Positions 8,879-17,292 of a stretch of DNA of 55,282 bases are shown one piece after another; positions within the stretch are counted from its first letter, which is position 1, and the number at the start of each line of letters is the position of its first letter. Location: assembly GCA_017463225.1 (NCBI GenBank), contig JAFTPO010000017.1:1-55282 (forward strand), given 5' to 3'. The notes beneath the pieces were generated by a model that saw only the letters and a list, made by a program, of their open reading frames with translations, searched no databases and had not been told where the DNA came from. The translations under genes were made by a program, and so were the position numbers. Source of the DNA: Lachnospiraceae bacterium. Lineage in GTDB: Bacteria > Bacillota > Clostridia > Lachnospirales > Lachnospiraceae.

Positions 8879-10273
8879 ATGAAAAGTACATGCAAGAAAA
8901 TTGTGACTGATATAAACAGAGATAAGGAGTTGGAGATTTCCATACCTAAGTATCTGGAACTTTTGGACAGCCAATACAATATGTATTCTACAGTTAAGCT
9001 GTGCCTTAACTTTTATACAATTAGAGAAATGTTAGAGGATGATTCTAATATAGCTGAGTTTAAGGGTGATTATTATAAGCTGTCATCACTTCTTAAGAAG
9101 GCAATATCTGCATCTTGTGAGGTAACAGATGAAGATATTTGTGCCATAGATGCAATTAGAAATTCAGTAGAGTATAGGATGAAGCTTCTTACATCTTATA
9201 CAGATGGTTTTGAAATATATGAGTATATTTTAAATAGATTGGAAGCAGGTATTAAGGGAACTGTTGAAGAGGTGGATACTGAGCTCTTATCAAATAAGAT
9301 GTTCCAGTATGTTTTTTCTGAAAACGATACCGTTGTTGTAAACAGCAAGCTTCAGATATTGATGTCTCAGCTTCCTGTCAGAATGACAAAGAATAAGTTT
9401 TATGATGTGGTTGCAAACACATTGTCCATATATAAGGGTGGTGAGACAAGCTCTGTGGATGAGTTTGCAGATATGCTTAGAACTGCAGTGCTTATAACAA
9501 AACCGGAAGGTTTTGAGACTGAGTATCCTGATTTGTATGATGTATATGCAAGATTAGAGGCTGCAGATTATAAGAATTTGGATGAAGCAAGCTTTGACAG
9601 ACTTGTAATAGATTTAAATGAAGGCGCTCAGTACATTACAGAGCAGGTTTCCTTCTATATGCTGTTCCAGGAGGTTATAAACGATACATATACTATGCTT
9701 TTAACCTCCAAGGGCAAAACAAATAATGAAACCTCTGACAGCTACAAGGCTGCAATTAGAATTATAGATACCTGTCTTAATTCGTTTTCTGAGAATTCTG
9801 CAGAGGAACTTATGGATTCGTTTATGTATCTTGAGGGTGCTCAGGAAAATGTTTATGAAAATGTTATGATATTGGAGACTGTTTTAGATGATGTTGCGCA
9901 CAAGGGACAGTCTATGGGTGACGAATTAACAGACTATATCAAATGCTTAAGAACTGTTGAAAAGCTGGTGTCAACAAGCTTATTTATTGATTTGAAGAAG
10001 GCTTCTGATTCACAGTCTGTAATTGCTGATGGTGACTATATTGGATGCTTAAAGGAGCAGCTCACACAGGAGTTTGTTGAATACTTTAAGGACAAGAGTA
10101 TGATTGTTGTTAGAAGTATTATGTGTAAGATATTGGCAACTATGCCTATATTCTTGGACAGTCAGCAGGAAATAAAGAGTTACTTTGATTATGTCTTAGA
10201 TAATTGCAAGAATGACAGTGAGCTCACTGCCTGCAATAAGCTTATCTGTGACATTATAGAGGAAGATGTGTAA
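8879..10273 (+). CDS. Conserved-looking protein of unknown function, 464 aa
   Basis: No domain recognised. The protein is soluble in appearance: no signal peptide, no membrane helix, acidic, rich in Glu, Asp, Leu and Tyr, and largely helical by composition. Cysteines are scattered without a metal-binding pattern. Start ATG 8879 has GGAGTT about 9 nt upstream, and the gene lies 20 nt after the rhomboid-like gene and 8 nt before the next small gene, so the three are probably co-transcribed. Coding potential is clear from the length and from codon use like its neighbours. Confidence 0.7.
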   Translation: MKSTCKKIVTDINRDKELEISIPKYLELLDSQYNMYSTVKLCLNFYTIREMLEDDSNIAEFKGDYYKLSSLLKKAISASCEVTDEDICAIDAIRNSVEYRMKLLTSYTDGFEIYEYILNRLEAGIKGTVEEVDTELLSNKMFQYVFSENDTVVVNSKLQILMSQLPVRMTKNKFYDVVANTLSIYKGGETSSVDEFADMLRTAVLITKPEGFETEYPDLYDVYARLEAADYKNLDEASFDRLVIDLNEGAQYITEQVSFYMLFQEVINDTYTMLLTSKGKTNNETSDSYKAAIRIIDTCLNSFSENSAEELMDSFMYLEGAQENVYENVMILETVLDDVAHKGQSMGDELTDYIKCLRTVEKLVSTSLFIDLKKASDSQSVIADGDYIGCLKEQLTQEFVEYFKDKSMIVVRSIMCKILATMPIFLDSQQEIKSYFDYVLDNCKNDSELTACNKLICDIIEEDV

Positions 10274-10281
10274 GGTTTGGT

Positions 10282-10602
10282 GTGATTATGAAGGTAGTCG
10301 ATACTTTATATACTTATGGGTTTGAAGAGAAAGAGGCAAAGCTGTTAGCTAAAAAGCTTAAGTACAATGATAAAAAGCTTAAGCTTTACATTGTGTGTCT
10401 GCCTATATTTAACCATGGTATTATGGAGATATATGATTACAGACAGTTTGCTCAACCATTTTACAAGAAGATAAAAAAGGATATCACTGTGTTGGGAATA
10501 GCTTCTGATAAGGTTGGCGCAGAAGAAATAGTGCTTAGTATAACTCAGGATTTATATGATGCATGTCAGGACTTCGATGTGAAGAAATTTTTTGGAATAT
10601 AG
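10282..10602 (+). CDS. Small protein of unknown function, 106 aa
   Basis: Function not recognised. A soluble Lys/Tyr-rich protein beginning with a short alpha-helical section and having a hydrophobic strand, LKLYIVCLPIF, near residue 36. Start choice: GTG 10282 lies 6 nt after AAGG (10272-10275), while ATG 10288 is 12 nt away, so GTG fits better, though both give almost the same protein. It is 8 nt downstream of the 464-residue gene and 9 nt upstream of the DUF2953 gene, pointing to one transcription unit. Confidence 0.65.
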   Translation: MIMKVVDTLYTYGFEEKEAKLLAKKLKYNDKKLKLYIVCLPIFNHGIMEIYDYRQFAQPFYKKIKKDITVLGIASDKVGAEEIVLSITQDLYDACQDFDVKKFFGI

Positions 10603-10611
10603 GGTGTTAAT

Positions 10612-11655
10612 ATGCTACAGGCGTTGCTGATGATTCTTAAAATTATATTATGGATTATCCTGGCAATATTAGGTTTGATATTGCTTATTGTTTTGCTTGT
10701 TCTTCTTGCGCCTATCAGGTATAAGGTGGATGCTAAGTATCACAAAGAAACCGGTGGGGCCAAGGTTAAAGCAAGGGTTAGCTTTCTGATAGCTGCTGTG
10801 AAGGTGATGTTTGACCAGGAGACAAAGAAACTGGATTATACCATCAGTCTAGCAGGTATAAAGCTTAACCTAAACAAGCCGAAAAAACCTAAAAAAGAAA
10901 AGAAAAATAAGAAAAAAGATAATGAGACAGACCTTAATGAGAATGTAATTCAGGATATGGATGAAACGCTATTTAATAATGAGATGGAATCCATATCAGA
11001 AAATATAGATACGCCTACATCAAAGTCATTACAAGAATCCTTGGATAATGACATGTCTATGGAGAATGACGAATTAGAAGATATTGATGAGTTTGATTTG
11101 TTTGACGGCAATGCTGCTGATGATATTCCTAAGGAACAGAGGAGTATTCTTGGTAGAATAAAAACCTTTATACAGGGAATAAAAACAAAAATAGTAAAGC
11201 TTAGAGATAAGGCTTCTGATTTCTCTATAGATAAGGTAGAGGCTAAGGTTGAGAGTAAGGTAAATGAGATAAAAAGACAATATGCCCGAATAAAAAAGTT
11301 TTGGAACCTTAAGTGTACGGTTAAAACAAGGAAATACTTAAAAAAATATCTTGTAGGACTTATAAAGCATATTGGTCCAAGGAGTATCAAGGGATATGTA
11401 AGATATGGATTTGGGGATCCTGCTAAAACCGGACAGATTACAGGTTACTTGAGCTTACTACCATTTGTATATAACAAGCATTTTTCTTTGGAACCGGATT
11501 TTTATGAGAAAGTTATAGATACGGAGCTTGTTTTAAAGGGTAGAATACATTTGGGATATATTATAAGAATTGTATTAAATATTAATATATGGAGAACAAT
11601 TTTAGTAGCAAGAAAAGTTTTTAGAAAGAAAACAACGGTAAATAAGGAGGTATAA
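10612..11655 (+). CDS. DUF2953 membrane-anchored protein
   Basis: 347 residues. An N-terminal membrane helix (about 10-35, very Ile/Leu-rich) is followed by a DUF2953-type segment beginning APIRYKVDAKYH, then a Lys-rich and an Asp/Glu/Ser-rich charged insert (about 90-190). The conserved C-terminal part has GPRSIKGYVRYGFGDPAKTG (about 255-274), the best family signature. In Firmicutes this family is commonly found directly upstream of ytfJ/gerW, as here: the next start is 3 nt after the stop and its ribosome site AAGGAGG overlaps this gene's last codons. A role with spore or envelope functions is suggested by context only. Confidence 0.75.
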   Translation: MLQALLMILKIILWIILAILGLILLIVLLVLLAPIRYKVDAKYHKETGGAKVKARVSFLIAAVKVMFDQETKKLDYTISLAGIKLNLNKPKKPKKEKKNKKKDNETDLNENVIQDMDETLFNNEMESISENIDTPTSKSLQESLDNDMSMENDELEDIDEFDLFDGNAADDIPKEQRSILGRIKTFIQGIKTKIVKLRDKASDFSIDKVEAKVESKVNEIKRQYARIKKFWNLKCTVKTRKYLKKYLVGLIKHIGPRSIKGYVRYGFGDPAKTGQITGYLSLLPFVYNKHFSLEPDFYEKVIDTELVLKGRIHLGYIIRIVLNINIWRTILVARKVFRKKTTVNKEV

Positions 11656-11657
11656 TT

Positions 11658-12068
11658 ATGGCAGTGGATTTTAATCAGACAGTAGGTTCATTATTTAAGG
11701 GGATGGATGCATTACTTACAACAAAGACAGTTGTAGGAGAGCCAACTCATATAGGTGATACCATCATATTGCCATTGGTTGATGTGAATTTTGGTGTTGC
11801 CGCAGGTGCATTTGGAAAGGATGGAAATAAAAATTCAGCCGGTGGTGGAATGGGAGGAAAGATGTCACCATCAGCCGTTTTGGTTATCCAGGATGGTAAG
11901 GCTAAGATGATTAGTGTAGGTGGACAGGATACTGTTGGAAAGATAATTGATATGGTTCCTGAGGTTGTTGATAAGATTGCAAATATGGCTGGTAAGGCGC
12001 CAAAGAAGGAAAATCAGGAAGAGATAGATAACGCTATTGCTGATATGAATCACAATGAAGTGTTTTAA
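11658..12068 (+). CDS. ytfJ: GerW family (YtfJ) protein
   Basis: 136 residues matching the GerW/YtfJ sporulation family: the segment TVVGEPTHIGDTIILPLVDV, the Gly-rich stretch AGGGMGGKMSPSAVLVI, and a C-terminal amphipathic region. In Bacillus, YtfJ is a forespore protein needed for germination of some spores. Homologues also occur in lineages where spores have not been seen, so its presence alone does not show sporulation. Translation is probably coupled to the DUF2953 gene (AAGGAGG at 11647-11653, ATG 11658). Confidence 0.88.
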   Translation: MAVDFNQTVGSLFKGMDALLTTKTVVGEPTHIGDTIILPLVDVNFGVAAGAFGKDGNKNSAGGGMGGKMSPSAVLVIQDGKAKMISVGGQDTVGKIIDMVPEVVDKIANMAGKAPKKENQEEIDNAIADMNHNEVF

Positions 12069-12149
12069 TATGATTTAATTCTAATACTAAAAGACAGGCA
12101 TATACTTAACTAAGAAAGTTTTCGGCATATTCATGTGAAAGGTGGTATA

Positions 12150-12290
12150 TTGAGAGCTTTAGTTGGTTATGCATCGCTTTTTATAGGTATGGGTATTATT
12201 CTGGGCTATTATCTTTGTGGGATAGCTGAGTTTATTGTAGCTGCGTGCCTTTTGATATGTGCGTATATTCTTCTATGTAAATATTGTTAG
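12150..12290 (+). CDS. 46-residue membrane microprotein with TTG start
   Basis: TTG 12150 is preceded by AAAGGTGG (12139-12145) at a normal distance and opens a 47-codon frame ending with TAG at 12288-12290. The protein is almost entirely hydrophobic, with two short helices: about 2-19 (ALVGYASLFIGMGIILGY) and about 24-42 (AEFIVAACLLICAYILLC). It has Gly in the first and Cys in the second, and a basic C-terminus (KYC). It fills most of an otherwise empty 263-bp gap between ytfJ and truA. Function unknown; a spore or envelope role is only a guess from its neighbour. Confidence 0.6.
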   Translation: MRALVGYASLFIGMGIILGYYLCGIAEFIVAACLLICAYILLCKYC

Positions 12291-12331
12291 CGTTTTATGG
12301 ATAAAGTAGTGTAGGTGAGCGTATATAAGCT

Positions 12332-13087
12332 ATGGAAAAGAATGTTTTATTGTGTATAGAATATGATGGAACCAGATACAGTGGCTGGCAGAGACAGGGG
12401 AATACTGATAAAACTATAGAGAAGAAGATATCTGACTGCATCAGGGTGATGAGTGGATGCCGTTATGAGATTGAGCTTCACGGATCAGGAAGAACTGATG
12501 GTGGTGTTCATGCAAAGGGCCAGATGGCTAATTTTAAGCTTGATACCACTATGGAACCGGATGAGATTAAGGAGTATCTCAACGCTTATCTTCCTGAAGA
12601 TATAAGAATTAAATCAGCAGTTTGTGTTGATGACAAATTCCATGCCAGATTGAGCGCTAAGGGAAAAATATATGAATACACCTTAGATGTGGGTGCTAAA
12701 GCAAATGTCTTTCTTAGAAAATATGCATGGCATATTGATGAAAAACTGGATTTGGAACTGATGAGAGAGGGAGCTAAGCTGCTTGTAGGAGAGAAAGATT
12801 ATCGAAGTTTATCAGATATGAAGACTAAAAAATCTTCCGTGAGAACTATAACAGCAATAGATATTATAGAACAAAATCCTGAAAAATCTGATATAATATC
12901 AATAAGATACACAGGAGATGGTTTTCTGTACCATCAGGTAAGAAAGCTTACAGCGCTTTTGGTAGAAATAGGTGCTGGAAGGATAAAACCTTATAAGATT
13001 GAAGAAATACTAGATAAAAAGGATCGGCAGGCCTTTAAACTGCTTGCTCCTGCAAAGGGGTTATGTTTAGAGGAAGTGTTCTATTAG
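12332..13087 (+). CDS. truA: tRNA pseudouridine synthase A
   Basis: 251 residues, normal for TruA, which makes pseudouridine at positions 38-40 of the tRNA anticodon arm. The catalytic aspartate is Asp56 in HGSGRTDGGVHAKGQ; most bacteria have GRTDAGVHA, so one Ala-to-Gly change is present next to the active residue. Other family segments: EYDGTRYSGWQRQ near the N-terminus, and GDGFLYHQVRKLTALLVEIG near residue 195. The ribosome site before ATG 12332 is poor. The gene is followed 43 nt later by the alarmone synthetase. Confidence 0.95.
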   Translation: MEKNVLLCIEYDGTRYSGWQRQGNTDKTIEKKISDCIRVMSGCRYEIELHGSGRTDGGVHAKGQMANFKLDTTMEPDEIKEYLNAYLPEDIRIKSAVCVDDKFHARLSAKGKIYEYTLDVGAKANVFLRKYAWHIDEKLDLELMREGAKLLVGEKDYRSLSDMKTKKSSVRTITAIDIIEQNPEKSDIISIRYTGDGFLYHQVRKLTALLVEIGAGRIKPYKIEEILDKKDRQAFKLLAPAKGLCLEEVFY

Positions 13088-13130
13088 ATAGGGTATCTAA
13101 GGAACAATATTAGATTAGGGGTGTTTTACG

Positions 13131-13796
13131 ATGAGTATGGTAAATGATATGGGCATGGAGGTGCTTGTTAATTCTGATAACCCGGAGCAGGTGCTTCAGA
13201 ATATGCAGCCCTTTATGGATTTGATGATGAATTATGAGTGCGCTTTGATGGAGATTGAGACAAAGCTAAAGGTATTAAACAATGAGTTTGCGATGCAACA
13301 TAACAGAAATCCTTTTGAGTCCATAAAGTGCAGACTTAAAAAACCTATGAGTATCGTAGGGAAGATGAAGAAAAAAGGGTTAGATATTACTATCGATAAT
13401 ATAGTTGAAAACCTTACAGATATTGCAGGAGTAAGAGTGATTTGTTCTTTCCCGGAGGATATCTATGCTGTTTCAGAGCTTTTGTCAAAGCAGGATGATA
13501 TAAAGGTAGTTCAGGTAAAGGATTATATTAGGAATCCAAAGTCAAATGGCTATAGAAGTCTTCATTTGATTATTGAAGTGCCTATATTCCTGTCAAAGCA
13601 GAAGAAATATATGAAGGTAGAGGTTCAGTTTAGAACTATAGCTATGGATTTCTGGGCCAGCTTAGATCATAAGCTTAAGTACAAGAAGGATAATCTGAAG
13701 CATCCTGAGATTATTGCACAGGAGTTAAAAAAGTGTGCAGACACTATAACTGCCATGGATTATAAGATGCAGGAAATACGTAATATGCTTGATTAG
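13131..13796 (+). CDS. Small alarmone synthetase (RelQ/YjbM-type (p)ppGpp synthetase)
   Basis: 221 residues containing only a RelA/SpoT-type synthetase domain, without the hydrolase, TGS or ACT parts of long Rel proteins. Visible signatures: DIAGVRVICSFPEDIY, KDYIRNPKSNGYRSLHLI (the GTP-binding and catalytic stretch) and EVQFRTIAMDFWASLDHKLKYK. Such proteins transfer pyrophosphate from ATP to GDP or GTP and respond at the expression level to envelope or other stress. The start ATG 13131 follows AGGGGTG at about 7 nt. The very Met-rich N-terminus (MSMVNDMGMEV) differs from family members, but no better start is seen. Confidence 0.92.
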   Translation: MSMVNDMGMEVLVNSDNPEQVLQNMQPFMDLMMNYECALMEIETKLKVLNNEFAMQHNRNPFESIKCRLKKPMSIVGKMKKKGLDITIDNIVENLTDIAGVRVICSFPEDIYAVSELLSKQDDIKVVQVKDYIRNPKSNGYRSLHLIIEVPIFLSKQKKYMKVEVQFRTIAMDFWASLDHKLKYKKDNLKHPEIIAQELKKCADTITAMDYKMQEIRNMLD

Positions 13797-13814
13797 TGTT
13801 AGTTTGGAGGAAAT

Positions 13815-14396
13815 ATGTCAAAACAGATTTGGAAACCCGGAAATATGCTTTATCCTGTTCCTGCTGTAATGGTAACAGTAAGTGATGGTCAGGGAAACGA
13901 TAATATTATAACAATAGCCTGGGCAGGAACTATAAATTCAGATCCTGCTATGGTTTCTATTTCTGTTAGAAAATCCAGATATTCTCATGAGCTTCTTATG
14001 AAGAATAAGGAGTTTGTCATTAATTTGGTGACTAAGGAGCTAACTTTTGCTATGGATTATTGTGGCGTAAAATCCGGCAGAGATATAGATAAGTTTCAGA
14101 CTATGAAGCTAACTAAGGGTAAAGCCAGCTCTGTAAATGTTCCTATTATAGAAGAAAGCCCCGTAAATATCGAGTGTAAGGTAACCCAGGTTTTAGAGCT
14201 TGGAAGTCACGATATGTTTTTAGCTGAAGTAACTGCTGTTTTGGCAGATGAGAAATATATGGATGAAAATGGTAGATTTGATTTGAATAAGTCGAATCTT
14301 GTAGCCTATTCCCATGGTCAATATTTTACTTTGGGGAAATATGTTGGCAAATTTGGATATAGTGTTCAAAAAAAGAAGAATACTAAGAAAAAATAA
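13815..14396 (+). CDS. Flavin reductase family protein (FMN-binding split barrel)
   Basis: 193 residues with the flavin-reductase-like domain: ITIAWAGTINSDPAMVSISV (FMN-binding strand-loop, about 32-51), VINLVTKEL (about 71-79) and SHGQYFTLGKYVGKFGYSVQ near the C-terminus. A Lys-rich tail ends the protein. Members bind FMN and act as NAD(P)H:flavin reductases or electron-transfer proteins; the substrate is not predictable. TTTGGAGG precedes ATG 13815 at good distance. It is 18 nt after the alarmone synthetase gene and probably shares its transcript. Confidence 0.88.
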   Translation: MSKQIWKPGNMLYPVPAVMVTVSDGQGNDNIITIAWAGTINSDPAMVSISVRKSRYSHELLMKNKEFVINLVTKELTFAMDYCGVKSGRDIDKFQTMKLTKGKASSVNVPIIEESPVNIECKVTQVLELGSHDMFLAEVTAVLADEKYMDENGRFDLNKSNLVAYSHGQYFTLGKYVGKFGYSVQKKKNTKKK

Positions 14397-14471
14397 TTTA
14401 AGATATAACATATATTATATATGATTATATATAAGCTTTCGCTACTTGGAGAGGTAGAATAGGAGCTTAAT

Positions 14472-16013
14472 ATGTTTAGTAAAGTGACAAGCTGTGCCTT
14501 GCTTGGAATAGAAGGCACAATCATTAGTGTGGAGGCAGATGTCAATGATGGTCTGCCTATGTTCACTATGGTAGGATACCTGTCCTCGTCTGTAAAGGAG
14601 GCAGGAGAACGTGTTAGAACAGCGCTTAAAAATTCAGGATTTCATATGCCACCTAAGCGTATAACTATCAATCTTTCCCCAGCAGATATTAGAAAGGAAG
14701 GCTCCGGCTTTGACTTGCCGGTTGCAGTAGCTGTTTTATTATCTATCGGGATACTTCCGGAATTTGATGTTGATTTGGAAAAAACCATAATACTTGGTGA
14801 ATTAGGGTTAAATGGAGAGGTAAAACCAATTGCAGGTGTTTTGCCTATGGTTTCTCATTGCCAAAAATTAGGATATCAAAACTTTATAGTACCTAAAGCA
14901 AATGCCAGAGAAGCATCGTTAATCAAGGGTATAATGGTTTATGGAGTGGAAAGCTTAGAGGAAACAGCAGAATTTATTCAGGGAATAAGAATTATAGAGC
15001 CGGAGGTAGGCGTAGGCGAAATAGATAATCGTACAGACAATGATGCCAATGTTGATTTTTCGGAGGTTAAGGGACAGGCTACCTTAAAGCGTGGTATGGA
15101 AATAGCGGCTGCCGGATTTCACAATGTTCTCATGACGGGAGCTGCCGGGGCAGGTAAATCTATGATTGCCAAGAGGCTGCCAACTATTATGCCAAAGCTT
15201 ACCTTCGAGGAATGCATAGATATAACGAAGATATATAGTGTTAGTGGATTGCTTGATAATAATAACGCTTTGATTACTAGAAGACCATTTAGAAGTCCAC
15301 ATCATACTATATCGAGTTATGCCTTGGTTGGTGGTGGTACAGTGCCAAGACCGGGAGAAATAAGCCTGGCTCACAATGGGGTTTTGTTTTTAGATGAGCT
15401 TCCTGAATTCAATAAGAATGTTTTGGAGGTTATGAGACAGCCCATAGAAGATAGAAATATTACCATATCGAGGGTAAATGCTACCTATGTTTTTCCGGCT
15501 GATTTTATGCTTGTTGCAGCTATGAATCAATGTCCCTGTGGAAATTATCCCAATAGACGAAAATGTAAATGTACACCATATGAAATCAGGAGATATCAGG
15601 GAAAGATAAGTGGTCCATTGCTTGATAGAATCGATATCACTATGGAAGTTCAACCAATAGAATACAAGGATTTGTTTTTGGAAACGAAAGAGGAAAGCTC
15701 CGAGGATATAAGGCAAAGGGTTGAGGAGGCGAGACTTAGGCAGGCAAACAGGTACAGGGAGGAAGCTATAAATTTCAATTCTCAGTTGGATGGAAAGATA
15801 TTAAAAAAATATATTACACTTAAAGATGCTCAGGAAGAATTGTTACGTTACACCTTTGAAAAGGGAGATTTAAGCGCCAGAGGAACCTATAGAATTCTTA
15901 GACTGGCTAGAACTATAGCGGATTTAGCCGGAAGCGATGATATTTTGATAGAGCATCTGACTGAAGCTATATTTTATAAAAATAATGGTAAATTCTATAG
16001 CGAGGAGGTGTAG
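14472..16013 (+). CDS. comM: ComM/YifB family Mg-chelatase-like AAA+ ATPase
   Basis: 513 residues: an N-terminal Lon-protease-like fold (about 1-170, with DLPVAVAVLLSIG) and an AAA+ module. Walker A is GAAGAGKS with Lys229 and Walker B is GVLFLDELPEF; the insertion MNQCPCGNYPNRRKCKCTPY carries four cysteines typical of the family. In Gram-negatives ComM is a helicase that promotes branch migration of transformation DNA. In Firmicutes it sits, as here, directly before dprA. The dprA ribosome site GAGGAGG overlaps the last codons. Start ATG 14472 follows AGGAG at about 6 nt. Confidence 0.95.
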   Translation: MFSKVTSCALLGIEGTIISVEADVNDGLPMFTMVGYLSSSVKEAGERVRTALKNSGFHMPPKRITINLSPADIRKEGSGFDLPVAVAVLLSIGILPEFDVDLEKTIILGELGLNGEVKPIAGVLPMVSHCQKLGYQNFIVPKANAREASLIKGIMVYGVESLEETAEFIQGIRIIEPEVGVGEIDNRTDNDANVDFSEVKGQATLKRGMEIAAAGFHNVLMTGAAGAGKSMIAKRLPTIMPKLTFEECIDITKIYSVSGLLDNNNALITRRPFRSPHHTISSYALVGGGTVPRPGEISLAHNGVLFLDELPEFNKNVLEVMRQPIEDRNITISRVNATYVFPADFMLVAAMNQCPCGNYPNRRKCKCTPYEIRRYQGKISGPLLDRIDITMEVQPIEYKDLFLETKEESSEDIRQRVEEARLRQANRYREEAINFNSQLDGKILKKYITLKDAQEELLRYTFEKGDLSARGTYRILRLARTIADLAGSDDILIEHLTEAIFYKNNGKFYSEEV

Positions 16014-16016
16014 TAT

Positions 16017-17183
16017 ATGGAATTAGAAAATATAAGGCCCTCAATTCTTGAGGAGGGCGTGGATTCTGCCAGAAAACATTTGTGGTTAAATACCATACCG
16101 GGAGTAAATATAAAATACATACTTGACTTAAAAAAAGAGTTGGGGAATATATGGAATATTTATGATGCAGGTAAAAATGCGTTAAAGAATATAGTTCCTG
16201 AAGGTGTGGCAGACAGTATTATTATGTCGAAAAAATCTTCTAAGATTTGTGAGGAATATGATAGACTTCTTGAACATGGGATAGAATTGCTTTATCCGGA
16301 AAGAGAGTGTTATCCGGAAAAACTAAGGAAAATACATACTCCACCGCAGCTTCTATACGTAAAGGGAAGAATAAAAAACTGTTTAAATGAATATAACAAA
16401 ACCATAGGCATTGTAGGTTCAAGAAATCCTTCAAGCTACGGAAGGGAAATATGTAGATATTTTGGAGAGGAACTAAGTGGGGCAGGCTTTAATATCATTA
16501 GTGGTATGGCTAGAGGCATAGATGGCATAGCTCATAGGGCAGCCCTAGATAGAAATGGCTACACTGTGGCTGTTCTTGGTTCAGGTATTAATGTTGCATA
16601 CCCAAGGAGTAATCTGGAGCTTTATATGCAGATTCAGGAGCAAGGGGCTGTAATCTCTGAATATGGATTAGATATTTCGCCACATCCAGGTCAGTTTCCT
16701 ATGCGAAATAGAATAATAAGTGGGTTGTCAGATTCGGTTTTGGTAGTTGAGGCAAGAGCTCAAAGTGGTTCACTAATAACTGCTGATCAGGCTGCAGAGC
16801 AGGGGAGAATAGTCTACTCAGTGCCAGGGAGAATTATGGACCCATATAGTGAAGGCACAAATAATCTTATTCGGGATGGTGCCATATGCGTGACAAAACC
16901 TATGGACATAATAGAGGATATGGTTGGGTTGGAAGAGGAAAGAGTGGGTGAATCGAGAGATTATGTTTATACCCCATCGATACAGCCCTTGTATAAAAAA
17001 TCAGACCTTTCAGAAGAGGAACAAAGGGTTTTAGATATATTAAGCTTAGAACCGGTATATATAGATGATATTATTCAAAAGACGCGTATGGGAGTGACAA
17101 GGATTATAAGCCTGCTTTACGGTATGGAGATGAAGAAACTGATTAAGCAGACTGAAAAAGGCTATTATATATTGCGATTATAA
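16017..17183 (+). CDS. dprA: DNA processing protein DprA
   Basis: 388 residues. DprA loads RecA on incoming single-stranded DNA in natural transformation. It has an N-terminal helical SAM-like part (about 15-75), the Rossmann domain (about 95-300) with GIVGSRNPSSYGREICRYFG, FNIISGMARGIDGIAHRAAL and GSGINVAYPRSN, and a C-terminal winged-helix segment (about 325-388; VYIDDIIQKTRMGVTRIISL). Length is at the upper normal range because the winged helix is present. It lies 3 nt after comM with shared AGGAGGTG ribosome site, so the pair is one operon. Confidence 0.95.
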   Translation: MELENIRPSILEEGVDSARKHLWLNTIPGVNIKYILDLKKELGNIWNIYDAGKNALKNIVPEGVADSIIMSKKSSKICEEYDRLLEHGIELLYPERECYPEKLRKIHTPPQLLYVKGRIKNCLNEYNKTIGIVGSRNPSSYGREICRYFGEELSGAGFNIISGMARGIDGIAHRAALDRNGYTVAVLGSGINVAYPRSNLELYMQIQEQGAVISEYGLDISPHPGQFPMRNRIISGLSDSVLVVEARAQSGSLITADQAAEQGRIVYSVPGRIMDPYSEGTNNLIRDGAICVTKPMDIIEDMVGLEEERVGESRDYVYTPSIQPLYKKSDLSEEEQRVLDILSLEPVYIDDIIQKTRMGVTRIISLLYGMEMKKLIKQTEKGYYILRL

Positions 17184-17205
17184 CAATTGGTTTAAAAATT
17201 TATTC

Positions 17206-17234
17206 TTGCCTTTTGAAAAATTATATTGTATAGT
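17206..17234 (+). promoter_or_regulatory. Sigma-A promoter of topA
   Basis: TTGCCT (17206-17211), 17 nt, TATAGT (17229-17234). It suggests topA has its own transcript although it follows dprA. Confidence 0.55.
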
Positions 17235-17292
17235 TTGATACGTTTAAACTAGTATTGAGTGGGAAAGAAAAAAATAAAGAAGGAAATTATTT

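Noticed and set aside
12291-12331. Promoter of truA, TTGTTA-N17-TAGTGT near 12285
   Set aside because: Both hexamers are weak and the first overlaps the stop of the microprotein gene; not distinguishable from chance.
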